From positions 62,001 through 126,000 of the forward strand of contig NZ_SNWM01000002.1 in assembly GCF_004362245.1 (NCBI RefSeq): 64,000 nt of DNA, written 5' to 3'. The stretch comes from Pedobacter duraquae (GTDB lineage Bacteria > Bacteroidota > Bacteroidia > Sphingobacteriales > Sphingobacteriaceae). Shown in pieces: positions 24,880 to 33,857 of the stretch. The first letter of the stretch is position 1; every line of letters starts with the position of its first letter. Below the pieces are notes generated by a model. It was given only the letters and a program-made list of their open reading frames with translations. It did not search any database and was not told the origin of the DNA. A program made the translations under genes and the position numbers.

Positions 24880-25767
24880 ATGGAGAAACAAGTATTAAAG
24901 GGAGCATTATTGGTTGGGCTCGGGGCATCAAGTTATGGTGCATTGGCAACAGTAGTTAAACTCGCGTATGCGCATGGATTTACAACGGCTGAGGTGACTA
25001 CATCGCAGTTTACTGTCGGTTTTTTAGGCATCATGCTGCTACAGATTTTTGTCAAAACAAAAGAAAAACAACAGGAAATAAAAAAGCCGTTTTCTATTCT
25101 GAAGCTAATGGTTGGCGGAGCTTCTATGGGCCTTACGAGCATATTTTATTATTTTGCTGTTAAATATATACCTGTTTCTGTTGCTATAGTCCTGTTAATG
25201 CAGTCGGTGTGGATGGGCTTATTATTAGAAGCTGTGCTCGATAAGAAAATGCCATCAAAGAGAAAACTGGCAGCAACGCTGGTCGTTTTGCTCGGTACAG
25301 CACTGGCCACAAATATTTTTTCTTCTGCGCACGAATTAAGCTGGAAAGGGGTTGCCTGGGGCTTTGCAGCGGGGCTTTCATACACAATTTCCCTATACTC
25401 TTCAAACAGCATCGCTACACATCTGCATTCTATCAAAAGAAGCCTTTGGTTAATGGCGGGTGGCTTGACAATAATTGTGCTGATCTTCTCCACAACCTCG
25501 TATGGTAATTTCAACTTTGCAATCTTCTATCCCTGGGGTATTTTCCTGGCACTTTTTGGGACCATATTACCTCCTTTGTTGTTTACCAGCGGCATGCCCC
25601 ATACTGGTATAGGGCTTGGAACAATCATCGCATCTATTGAGCTTCCTGTGTCAGTATTATTTGCCTATGTTTTATTAAAAGAGCCGGTAAACCTCTTCCA
25701 ATGGACAGGAATATGCCTGATCATTAGCGCTGTAGTACTGATGAATGTGAAGTTCGCTAAGAAATAG
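24880..25767 (+). CDS. EamA/DMT-superfamily transporter
   Basis: 295 aa from the ATG at 24880 (a TTG three bases earlier is in frame but less likely; 'gggaaagaga' precedes). Ten hydrophobic segments and two EamA repeats can be followed: 'LLVGLGASSYGALATVVKLA', 'SMGLTSIFYYFAVKYIPVSV', 'VAIVLLMQSVWMGLLLEAV', 'GTIIASIELPVSVLFAYVLL' and 'LFQWTGICLIISAVVLM'. The family exports or imports small metabolites such as amino acids across the inner membrane; the substrate cannot be told. A -7-like TTTCTTTG is at 24846-24853. It stands alone between scar-like sequence and the convergent M13 peptidase gene. Confidence 0.85.
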   Translation: MEKQVLKGALLVGLGASSYGALATVVKLAYAHGFTTAEVTTSQFTVGFLGIMLLQIFVKTKEKQQEIKKPFSILKLMVGGASMGLTSIFYYFAVKYIPVSVAIVLLMQSVWMGLLLEAVLDKKMPSKRKLAATLVVLLGTALATNIFSSAHELSWKGVAWGFAAGLSYTISLYSSNSIATHLHSIKRSLWLMAGGLTIIVLIFSTTSYGNFNFAIFYPWGIFLALFGTILPPLLFTSGMPHTGIGLGTIIASIELPVSVLFAYVLLKEPVNLFQWTGICLIISAVVLMNVKFAKK

Positions 25768-25838
25768 GTGATGTGTTCTATTCCTGATACTTCATATTCT
25801 GAACTATTATAGCATCAATCGCCTCGTGGGCTGCCTAC

Positions 25839-27857
25839 TTACCAAATCTTGACCCTTTGATCTTCGGGCTTATAATTTTTATCACCAGGTTGCACATTAA
25901 ATGCCTGATAAAATGGTTGGAAATTCATTAATGGCCCATTTACACGCCACATAGCAGGTGAATGGGGGTTGGTGTTCACGTAAGTCCGGAGAAATGCATC
26001 TCTCGTTTTCACCCTCCATATCCTTGCAATAGATAAGAAAAACCGCTGATCCGGTGTAAAACCATCAATTTTGACATTTCCTTTTCCCTGTTCAGTCAAC
26101 TTAAACGCATCGTAAGCCATAGCAATCCCACCATTGTCGGCAGTGTTTTCACCCAATGTCAGCGGTCCTTTTACATGGACATCACCTAACACAGTAAATG
26201 AACTATAAAGATCAGACAACTGTTTTGTCTTTTCGTTAAACTTCTTGTAGTCTTCCATTGTCCACCAGTTTTTTACGTTACCATCCTTATCAAACTGTGC
26301 GCCCTGGTCGTCAAAGGCATGTGTCATTTCATGACCAATTACCATTCCGATTCCACCATAATTAATCGCGTCATCTGCCGCAAAATCAAAATAAGGAAAT
26401 TGTAAGATCCCTGCCGGGAAAACTACCTCATTAGACGACGGACTGTAATAGGCTGTAACGGTTGATGGTGTTGTGCTCCATTCTGTTTTGTCAACAGGTT
26501 TGTTAAGCTTGGCTAACTGGTACGCATAGCCATTTCGTTTAATCGACAAGATATTTTCAAAGTATTTGTCCTTGCTAACCTGTACCTGATCATAATTGCG
26601 CCACTTATCTGGGTAGCCAAGTTTTTTGGTGATCGCATAAAGCTTCTCTACTGCCTTACGTTTGGTACTATCGCTCATCCAGTCCAGATGATTAATCCTA
26701 TTTTCGAAAGCTTTTTGCAAATTATTTACCAATACCAGCACACGTTTTTTTGAATCCTCATTAAAATAACGCTTCACATACAACTGCCCCAGGGCCTGTC
26801 CGAGATAACCATCAACGTTATCGGTCATTATTTGCCTGCGGGGTTTTTGCGTGGCTTGTCCTGACAATACCTTGTTAAACTCAAATGCAGCATTTACAAA
26901 AGGTTCACTAAGTAATACCGAATAGTCTTTAAGCGTATTTGCTTTCAAATAGATTTTCCAATCGTTGATGGAAACAGATTTTAATAACCCATTTAAGTTA
27001 TCGTAATAAGCGGGTTGGGCCACATCGATCGAGTCGGTCGTTGCACCAATGTTAGCAAGTAATGCTGACCAGCCTATATTTGGCTGTGTTTGGTTAATGG
27101 CTGCTACCGCTAACTTGTGGTAATTCGCTTTAACATCCCTTCGTTCAATATTTGTTTTATGCGAAGCAGCATTTTGTTTTTCGATGTCATAAGTTATATC
27201 TGCGTTCTTATTTGCTGCAGCGGCGTTACTTCCCGTTAACTGAAATAAGGTGCTGATGTATTTTTTATAAGCTTGCTGAATGCCAATTGTAGATGAATCT
27301 GTTTTAAAATAATAATCTCTTTCAGGTAAACCAATGCCAGTTTGAGCAACATGAGCGATGTTGATGCTACTGTTTTTGTTGTCGGGAGAAATTCCAAAGC
27401 CTATAATTGAACGGTTACCTGCTTTCAGCTCCGCTGCTACAAATTTCATCAGGGAGGGTACATCATTAATAGCATCAATCCGTATAAGTGTTGGTTTAAC
27501 TGGTTGGTATCCCCGTTTGTTGATCGTAGCCAGATCCATACCCGAAGCGTAAAAATCGCCTACCTTCTGTTCAACACTTCCCATTGTGTTTTTGGTTTTT
27601 GAAACACTATCGAGGATGTTTTGCAGCAGTTGTTTTTGAGGAATATTCATGAAACTATAGGAACCTACGCCTGACTGATCACTGGCGATTTTTGCAGTAT
27701 CGTTCCAGCGGCCATTAACGAAGCGAAAAAAATCATCCCCCGGCTTTATGGAGGTATCTATCCCGGCCACATCAACAAAACCCTTCCTGTGATCGTCTTT
27801 ATAAATCCATGCACTTAAAACCACCAACGCAGCGCCCAGGTAAAATACTTTCTTCAT
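25839..27857 (-). CDS. pepO: M13 family zinc endopeptidase (PepO/neprilysin-like)
   Basis: 672 aa. An N-terminal hydrophobic leader ('KVFYLGAALVVLSAWIY') suggests export to the periplasm or membrane anchoring. The zinc site 'VIGHEMTHAFDDQGAQF' (HExxH near residue 507) and the third ligand 'LGENTADNGGIAMAY' (ExxxD) are both intact. 'NPHSPAMWRVNGPLMNF' and the 'RVKIW' terminus are family-typical. Length matches the M13 family (~660-690 aa). It cleaves small peptides. It is monocistronic and convergent with the transporter gene. Confidence 0.93.
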   Translation of the reverse strand: MKKVFYLGAALVVLSAWIYKDDHRKGFVDVAGIDTSIKPGDDFFRFVNGRWNDTAKIASDQSGVGSYSFMNIPQKQLLQNILDSVSKTKNTMGSVEQKVGDFYASGMDLATINKRGYQPVKPTLIRIDAINDVPSLMKFVAAELKAGNRSIIGFGISPDNKNSSINIAHVAQTGIGLPERDYYFKTDSSTIGIQQAYKKYISTLFQLTGSNAAAANKNADITYDIEKQNAASHKTNIERRDVKANYHKLAVAAINQTQPNIGWSALLANIGATTDSIDVAQPAYYDNLNGLLKSVSINDWKIYLKANTLKDYSVLLSEPFVNAAFEFNKVLSGQATQKPRRQIMTDNVDGYLGQALGQLYVKRYFNEDSKKRVLVLVNNLQKAFENRINHLDWMSDSTKRKAVEKLYAITKKLGYPDKWRNYDQVQVSKDKYFENILSIKRNGYAYQLAKLNKPVDKTEWSTTPSTVTAYYSPSSNEVVFPAGILQFPYFDFAADDAINYGGIGMVIGHEMTHAFDDQGAQFDKDGNVKNWWTMEDYKKFNEKTKQLSDLYSSFTVLGDVHVKGPLTLGENTADNGGIAMAYDAFKLTEQGKGNVKIDGFTPDQRFFLSIARIWRVKTRDAFLRTYVNTNPHSPAMWRVNGPLMNFQPFYQAFNVQPGDKNYKPEDQRVKIW

Positions 27858-28713
27858 AAACTCAAGATTTGTTTAAATATAATATCTGCAAAATAAACAA
27901 TTGCAACCGCTTAGCAAATTAGCTATCAATTTATTTGCGCCTTTGGATTTAGCTAGCCTATTTGGCGTAAGGAGCTATCAGACAATTTACTTATACGCCA
28001 ATCAGCTGACCGTAAATAATTATGGTATCAGGGGCAGAATGGCCATATTATGTGCCACGTTTAATTTGTAATGATTCGATTCCAGAATATCATTGATTTT
28101 ATGCAAAATAAAATAACCTTAAATCACTAATTTTATTAAGTAAACACCAAGCTACTTTCCAGGTCAATTCCTCCGCGATTTTTTCGGATCTGGTCGAACA
28201 AGGTGCGGCGCAGGTAGTCATCAGGTTGCCAACAGGTCAACTTCAGGTTTCAGACCTATTTTCGATTTGATTTCCTAATTTTTTTCGTGTACTTCTCATC
28301 CGTAAAACCTTTAAGAATTCCGAGTGTGCGCTCATACATCAAACTTACAACAAGTTCTCTGTTAAATGCAAATGATGGCCGCAAGTCGTATCTAATTGGC
28401 CGGAAGTAAAGAAAAATAGCCATACAGACTTATTAGCGACATATAGTTGATCGGTTATACGGACAACGATATACCGTTGTCTGCCGATGCCAGATCAACA
28501 AAAATGGAATCAACACAAACATAAAATACATCATATTACACTGCCATATAGCAGATTCTATTTTTTACCAACATTACTCCGTCAAAAGATGGAACACTGG
28601 CAGGAGTTTTGGATAAACTTAACATCTCCTTCCTATGATCAAAAAAACACTAAAATAACTGACAATTAAATAGTTGTTCGTACATTACTGTGCCATAATC
28701 ATAAGTTAAAACC
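27858..28713. other. Long intergenic region with inverted repeats and gene debris
   Basis: It holds an 8-bp inverted repeat TTGGCGTA / TACGCCAA (27962-27969 and 27994-28001), and a perfect palindrome GACAACG-N6-CGTTGTC at 28462-28481, 233 bp before the histidine kinase. A minus-strand frame of 55 codons lies at 28256-28423 (listed separately). The palindrome is a possible regulator-binding site for the kinase/activator operon. No other gene is supported. Confidence 0.4.
28256..28423 (-). pseudogene. Short unknown ORF, possible gene remnant
   Basis: 55 codons starting ATG at 28423: 'MAIFLYFRPIRYDLRPSFAF', 'NRELVVSLMYERTLGILKGF', 'TDEKYTKKIRKSNRK'. Below it in another frame a further coding-like stretch reads 'DDYLRRTLFDQIRKNRGGID', then 'LESSLVF'. 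Together they suggest a gene broken by a frameshift, but I do not recognise either part. Confidence 0.25.
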
Positions 28714-30957
28714 ATGCGCAGAGCCGCTGCATTTATCATTTTTTTGACATTATCTTTTAACGTGTCGAAATCCCAGCCGCATAAAGCTGGTGATATTCAG
28801 TTTTTACAAACCAGGCTGTCAGATAAGCTCACAGATACAACACGATTCACCCTGTTACAGCAAATTAGCAGGCACTACCTTTTACAATTCCGGAACAAGG
28901 GGATTGATAGTGCCAAAATATTTTTAGTAAGGGCAACAAATATTCTGGACAAACATCCCGGTTACCGGGGTAAATACAAGATTGACAACCTCCTATTATG
29001 GTCAGAGTTAGCCAACAAACAAAAAAACATACTACTCACCAAAAAATTGCTCAGGGAAGCGATCGAGCTTGAAAAGCTGCATGGTGACTTAAGGAACGAA
29101 GCCAGACTTTGGGAGCAACTCGGTCTTTCTATGTCATGGGAGGAAAGCTGGGCCCCTTATATCGCTGAAATGACCACCGCCTTTGGAAATGCTTACACCC
29201 TATATCGTAAAACGGGAAATATTGACAAGCAATTTGAGATGCGCTATAGACTTAGCACAGTAATGCAGTCTCATGGATATATCGATGATGCCGATAAGGC
29301 TTGTTTAACACTCCTTTCGGAATATAAAAATGTTTCCGCATCATATCTTCCCGACGCCTACCTCCTGCTTTCCTCTTCTAATCGCTACAAGGGCAACTTC
29401 AATAAATCATTATTCTATTCTCTGAAGGGCCTTGCGGCGATGAAACAAATCGGCGACAGCAGTCATGCCAGTAAGGTATATGGCGAACTTGCCCAGGTTT
29501 ACCAGGAGTTGGGTCAACCAGCAAAGAGCATCGTCTGGTATAGAAAAACATTAGCCCTACGGGAGAAAATGGATTTGCCACAACGGTACTTGTTCAGGAC
29601 TGCGGGATTTTTGGCCCATGAGCTGATTTTAGAAAAACAACCGCAGCAAGCACTCCAAGAGATTCTTGCTCTTGAACACCGCAATAAACCAGAAACACAG
29701 TTTGATATAGCCACACTTTCGCAAATTAAGGCATACTGTTACGAAGCCATGGGCAACGCCAAGCTTGCTGAATACCATTATCGGAATATGCTCCGGCTGG
29801 CAGATAACAAAACCATAGCGGAGTTTATCATCTTTGGCAAATATGATCTGGCCAACTTTTATGTTAATCAACAACGCTATAAGGATGCAGCGCCTTTTCT
29901 ACCCGTATTGTTAAACACGCCAGCATCGGCATCCCGGGAAAAGGATATCCAGTTGCTTGCCTTCAAAGTTGACTCTGCCGCTGGCCAATATTTTAAAGCA
30001 ATTCAACATATCAGGCGTTACGAACAATTAAAAGACTCCATTTTTAGCAGCACGAAAAGTAAACAGATTGAGGAACTTCAGATTCAATATGAAACCGCAA
30101 AGAACGAGCAGTCTATTAAATCTCTGAAAAAAGACAGCCTTCTCAATGTATCCAGGGTTAAAGAGGCAAACAACATCCGCAATATGACTTCTCTGGGCCT
30201 CCTTGTGCTTGCGCTCTTCCTCACCCTGCTTTACCTTAGTTACCGGGCAAAGCAACGAAACAACAAAGAGATCAATAAAAAGAACCTTTGGCTAAATCAG
30301 CTGGTAGACGAGAAAGAATGGCTGATCAAAGAGGTCCACCACAGGGTTAAAAACAACCTGCAGATTGTAATGGGACTCTTGCAGCGTCAGTCTGCCTATA
30401 TCGACAACGAGAAAGCACTGGTGGCGATACAGAATAGCGAGCATAGGATGCAGTCTATTGCATTGATTCATCAGAAGCTTTATCAGAGTGAATCAATGGC
30501 ACTGATTAACATGCCTGAATATATCGATGAACTGGTAACCTACCTCAAAGATAGCTTCGACATAGGAAGCAGGATCCATTTTTATAAGGAAATTGAAAAC
30601 TTCAGCCTTGATGTTCAGCATGCTGTTCCGCTTGGCCTGATCCTGAACGAGGCGATTACAAATGCGATTAAATATGCGTTTGACAAAACTGAAGAAGGGA
30701 ACATCTATATCGCTATATTTTCTGAGGATGATGAAAATTTCGTGCTCCAGATCAGGGATGATGGCCATGGGTTTCCTGACAACTTCAGCCTTAAGACAGT
30801 TAACTCACTTGGCATGAACCTAATGCGCGGCCTAAGTAAGCAGTTGGGTGGGAAGTTAGAAATTCACTCACAATCAGGTGCCGTAGTGCATATCAGGTTT
30901 AAAAAAAATAAACTTATTTCCACAAAAAATAACAAACAAAAAGAGCGCTATGCCTAA
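28714..30957 (+). CDS. TPR-containing sensor histidine kinase (HisKA_2 type)
   Basis: 747 aa. A signal peptide is followed by a periplasmic region of tetratricopeptide-like repeats (~60-440), one membrane helix ('MTSLGLLVLALFLTLLYLSY', ~490-510) and a cytoplasmic kinase. The phosphoacceptor box is 'KEVHHRVKNNLQIVMGLL' (H542/H543), the HisKA_2 form. The ATPase has 'LNEAITNAIKYAFD' (N box), 'IRDDGHGFPD' and 'LGMNLMRGL'. Its stop overlaps the start of the NtrC-like activator gene by 8 bp, so the pair is a coupled two-component system. The periplasmic TPR domain should sense a protein or envelope signal. Confidence 0.9.
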   Translation: MRRAAAFIIFLTLSFNVSKSQPHKAGDIQFLQTRLSDKLTDTTRFTLLQQISRHYLLQFRNKGIDSAKIFLVRATNILDKHPGYRGKYKIDNLLLWSELANKQKNILLTKKLLREAIELEKLHGDLRNEARLWEQLGLSMSWEESWAPYIAEMTTAFGNAYTLYRKTGNIDKQFEMRYRLSTVMQSHGYIDDADKACLTLLSEYKNVSASYLPDAYLLLSSSNRYKGNFNKSLFYSLKGLAAMKQIGDSSHASKVYGELAQVYQELGQPAKSIVWYRKTLALREKMDLPQRYLFRTAGFLAHELILEKQPQQALQEILALEHRNKPETQFDIATLSQIKAYCYEAMGNAKLAEYHYRNMLRLADNKTIAEFIIFGKYDLANFYVNQQRYKDAAPFLPVLLNTPASASREKDIQLLAFKVDSAAGQYFKAIQHIRRYEQLKDSIFSSTKSKQIEELQIQYETAKNEQSIKSLKKDSLLNVSRVKEANNIRNMTSLGLLVLALFLTLLYLSYRAKQRNNKEINKKNLWLNQLVDEKEWLIKEVHHRVKNNLQIVMGLLQRQSAYIDNEKALVAIQNSEHRMQSIALIHQKLYQSESMALINMPEYIDELVTYLKDSFDIGSRIHFYKEIENFSLDVQHAVPLGLILNEAITNAIKYAFDKTEEGNIYIAIFSEDDENFVLQIRDDGHGFPDNFSLKTVNSLGMNLMRGLSKQLGGKLEIHSQSGAVVHIRFKKNKLISTKNNKQKERYA

Positions 30958-32905
30958 AAAAATATTGATCGTAGAAGATGAGTTCATTATTGCTGACACA
31001 CTGAGCAATATGCTCCAAAAAGCAGGATACCGTATTTGTGGAATTGCTGATACGGTAGTTGAGGCCATGGAATTAATTGATACCACGACTCCTGATTTTG
31101 TGTTGATAGATATTTACCTGATTGGTAAGCTAACGGGTATCGACCTGGCTAATAGTCTTACAGAAATGGATATTCCATTTATATATATATCTGCCAATTC
31201 GAATCAGAAGATTCTGGAAGCAGCGAAGAAAACCAACCCCTATGGTTTCGTTGTTAAACCATTTAGGGAAAAGGATGTGTTGATTGCGCTCGACATCGCA
31301 ATTTACCGCCGGGGAAACAACCTCGAAAACGGACTTAGGCAACAAGCCATTCTACAGAAAAAAGCTGCTCAGATTATTTATTCCGAAGCAGATTGGAAAG
31401 CGAAGATCATTGCTATGGGCAAGGCTATCCAGCCCTATATCCCCTATGAGTTTATGAGTGTAGGTGTTGCAGCAAAAGCAGGATTGGATTATAATGATTT
31501 TAGCTTCTTGCGAATCGGTTTTGAAGAGTATCAGGTAATAGGCCCCAAGGAGCTTTCGGTAATCTCAAACCTGAAGCTGGAAGAACTCTCTAAACTTAAT
31601 CAGACTGATCAGGCCGAAATGATCGCTACCTGGTATGAGCATGAGGAATTTGATGAATTGTTACGGCTTAGTGGCATCAAACGCCTTATCGCGAAAACTT
31701 TTGAAATGAATGCACATCTTGTGATGCCGCTTAAGCTCCGGGATGGAAATATCTTCAATATATGTTTTTACAGCAAAAGAAAAGACGCCTACAGTGCCGA
31801 TCACCTGGTACTGTGCAACCGCTATCAGGAGCTGTTAACAGCTTTTGCAGAACATCTGCTTGATTCAGGCAACAACCCTTTGGCCGTTAACAGGCCTAAG
31901 GCACAAAGCACACTACCTGGCTACATGTCACAACCGTTTAATGCCAACCTCTTTGAAGGCATCATTGGTAACAGTCATCTGTTACTTAATGTGTTCGACA
32001 ATGTAATCCAGGTAGCCCCGGCAGACTCATCTGTCTTGATCCTGGGAGAAAGTGGTACCGGAAAAGAAAAAATTGCTGAGCGGATTCATTTTCTATCTCC
32101 GCGTAAAAGTCGCCCTTTTATAAAGGTCAACTGTGCAGCGCTCCCAACAAATCTAATTGACTCAGAACTCTTCGGTCACGAAAAAGGTTCCTTTACCGGT
32201 GCTTACGACCGTAAGATTGGGAAGTTTGAACAAGCACATACCGGCACAATCTTTCTGGATGAGATCGGCGAAATCCCACTGGAGATTCAGGTTAAATTAC
32301 TGAGGGTACTTCAGGAAAAGGAAATTGAACGCATTGGCGGCAGGATAACGATCAAGACCGATGTACGGATTGTTGCTGCTACAAATAGGAATCTGGAAAA
32401 AGAAGTTGCCGAAGGGCGGTTCAGACTTGACCTGTACTACCGCCTTAATGTTTTCCCGATTATCATGCCACCCTTGCGCGACCGTAAAGAAGATATTCCT
32501 GCGCTGGCGGCTCACTTTTTGGAGCATTACAGCAAAAAAACGGGTAAGTTTATCCGTCCGTTATCAACCAGGGTTCTGGATGCACTGGCGGGGCACGACT
32601 GGCCCGGAAATATTCGTGAGCTCGAAAATTTGATCGAAAGAAATATCCTGCTGGCAAAAGATGATGAAATTCATCATGTAATCTTGCCCAACGTTCAGAT
32701 AGGCCCTCCTGCAGTAGTCCATACGCCGCCACCAGTGGTCACCATGCTGGAGAACGAAAGGCAGCACATCCTGGCTGCACTAAAGAAATGCAATGGAAAG
32801 ATCTGGGGTGAAGGCGGCGCAGCCGAAATCCTCAATCTGCCGCCAACCACACTCAACTCTAAGATGAAGCGGCTGGGTATTAAAAAAGAATTCTCTAACA
32901 TGTGA
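30950..32905 (+). CDS. NtrC-type sigma-54-dependent response regulator
   Basis: 651 aa. The receiver domain (1-115) has the acidic pocket E9/D10, phosphoacceptor D54 in 'FVLIDIYL' and K103. A GAF-like linker domain covers ~130-310. The AAA+ domain (~330-570) has Walker A 'GESGTGKE' (366-373), 'GSFTGA' (413-418, the sigma-54 contact loop, here GSFTGA instead of GAFTGA), Walker B 'TIFLDEIG' (433-440) and 'RLNVFPIIMPPLRDR'. A Fis-type HTH lies at the end ('GGAAEILNLPPTTLNSKMKR'). It activates sigma-54 promoters after phosphorylation by the upstream kinase. Genes 3' of it and the porin upstream region carry sigma-54-like sites. Confidence 0.92.
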   Translation: MPKKILIVEDEFIIADTLSNMLQKAGYRICGIADTVVEAMELIDTTTPDFVLIDIYLIGKLTGIDLANSLTEMDIPFIYISANSNQKILEAAKKTNPYGFVVKPFREKDVLIALDIAIYRRGNNLENGLRQQAILQKKAAQIIYSEADWKAKIIAMGKAIQPYIPYEFMSVGVAAKAGLDYNDFSFLRIGFEEYQVIGPKELSVISNLKLEELSKLNQTDQAEMIATWYEHEEFDELLRLSGIKRLIAKTFEMNAHLVMPLKLRDGNIFNICFYSKRKDAYSADHLVLCNRYQELLTAFAEHLLDSGNNPLAVNRPKAQSTLPGYMSQPFNANLFEGIIGNSHLLLNVFDNVIQVAPADSSVLILGESGTGKEKIAERIHFLSPRKSRPFIKVNCAALPTNLIDSELFGHEKGSFTGAYDRKIGKFEQAHTGTIFLDEIGEIPLEIQVKLLRVLQEKEIERIGGRITIKTDVRIVAATNRNLEKEVAEGRFRLDLYYRLNVFPIIMPPLRDRKEDIPALAAHFLEHYSKKTGKFIRPLSTRVLDALAGHDWPGNIRELENLIERNILLAKDDEIHHVILPNVQIGPPAVVHTPPPVVTMLENERQHILAALKKCNGKIWGEGGAAEILNLPPTTLNSKMKRLGIKKEFSNM

Positions 32906-32910
32906 TAGCA

Positions 32911-32947
32911 GCACAACGAAATACGGTAGTCTCAGCGTTAAGACTCA
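32911..32947 (+). repeat. Copy 1 of a ~37-bp intergenic repeat with small hairpin
   Basis: The first 26 bases (32911-32936) are identical to 40063-40088, and the next 11 differ at three positions. The 3' half folds into a small hairpin AGTCT/AGACT. It lies 6 bp after the stop of the activator gene. The other copy lies just 3' of the thiolase gene on the opposite strand, so both copies follow a gene end. Confidence 0.6.
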
Positions 32948-33013
32948 GCGAGATAACGTAATTACATCAATGGCACAATAAATCAAATAACTAATAATCA
33001 ATAAATTAACTAT

Positions 33014-33031
33014 TTGGCCTATGGGTTGACT
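33014..33031 (+). promoter_or_regulatory. Sigma-54-like promoter before the hydrolase operon
   Basis: TTGGCCTATGGGTTGACT has GG and the -12 element 10 bases apart, as in TGGCAC-N5-TTGC. The -12 GC is GA here. It lies 30 bp before the ATG of the first operon gene and downstream of the sigma-54 activator, which makes it a reasonable target of that protein. Confidence 0.4.
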
Positions 33032-33060
33032 CTGTTGGATTAATTAATCCTCAATCCAAC

Positions 33061-33843
33061 ATGAAAGAAATAGCTGCTAAAACAATTGTATTTATAACGG
33101 GCGCTTTTGTCCACAGTAATTGCTGGGATAGCTGGCGACGTTATTTTGCAGAAAAAGGATATCACACGATTGTCCCACCATGGCCCCACAAAGAACAGAG
33201 TGCCGAGAAGTTACGCCTTGGACACCCTGCAAGCAGCATTGCGAAGGTGAGGCTTGGTGAGCTTGTCGAATTTTATGCAAAGATTGTAGGAGAACTTCCA
33301 GAGAAGCCAATCCTCATTGGTCACTCTATGGGTGGACTAATCACACAATTACTCTTACAGCGTAACCTTGCCGACGCGGGGATAGCTATCCATTCACTAC
33401 AGCCGCAGGGCGTATTCACATTCAAATTTTCTTTCTATAAAGCCGGCTGGGGGCCCCTGGGATTTTTCACCTCCACAAAGAAGACCTACCTGATGTCGTT
33501 TGGCGAATGGCAATATGCCTTCACCAATGGCATGTCTTATGAGGAGCAGCGTGACGCTTATTACCGATGCGTAATCCCGGAATCAAAGCTTGTTGTGCGC
33601 GATGCGATCACGAGTGTAGCTAAGGTAGACTTTTCCAAACCACATGCGCCCCTGTTATTTATCGCCGGCAGTACTGACAGGTTCATCCCCCCCTCCCTGA
33701 ACTACACAAACTATAAGCGCTATAGTGACATCTCCTCAATAACTGCATACAAAGAATTTGACGGAAGAAACCATTTTGTACTCGGCCAACCTACCTGGGA
33801 ATCAGACGCTGATTACATCGCCAGCTGGCTCGAAAACTTATAA
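33061..33843 (+). CDS. Alpha/beta hydrolase
   Basis: 260 aa. Nucleophile elbow 'LIGHSMGGLITQLLLQ' (Ser in GHSMGG, near residue 89), acid region 'LFIAGSTDRFIP' and a late His 'DGRNHFVLGQ' complete the triad. No signal peptide, so a cytoplasmic ester- or amide-hydrolysing enzyme is likely; the substrate is unknown. First gene of a four-gene operon (14 bp to the next), preceded by a sigma-54-like site. Confidence 0.85.
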   Translation: MKEIAAKTIVFITGAFVHSNCWDSWRRYFAEKGYHTIVPPWPHKEQSAEKLRLGHPASSIAKVRLGELVEFYAKIVGELPEKPILIGHSMGGLITQLLLQRNLADAGIAIHSLQPQGVFTFKFSFYKAGWGPLGFFTSTKKTYLMSFGEWQYAFTNGMSYEEQRDAYYRCVIPESKLVVRDAITSVAKVDFSKPHAPLLFIAGSTDRFIPPSLNYTNYKRYSDISSITAYKEFDGRNHFVLGQPTWESDADYIASWLENL

Positions 33844-33857
33844 CAAATAAACAGACC

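Noticed and set aside
28487..28669. 60-codon ORF before the histidine kinase
   Set aside because: Short, with unusual composition, no ribosome binding site and no motif.
32971..32986. TGGCACAATAAATCAA as a sigma-54 promoter
   Set aside because: The -24 part fits but no TTGC-like -12 element follows at the right distance. The site at 33014 fits better.
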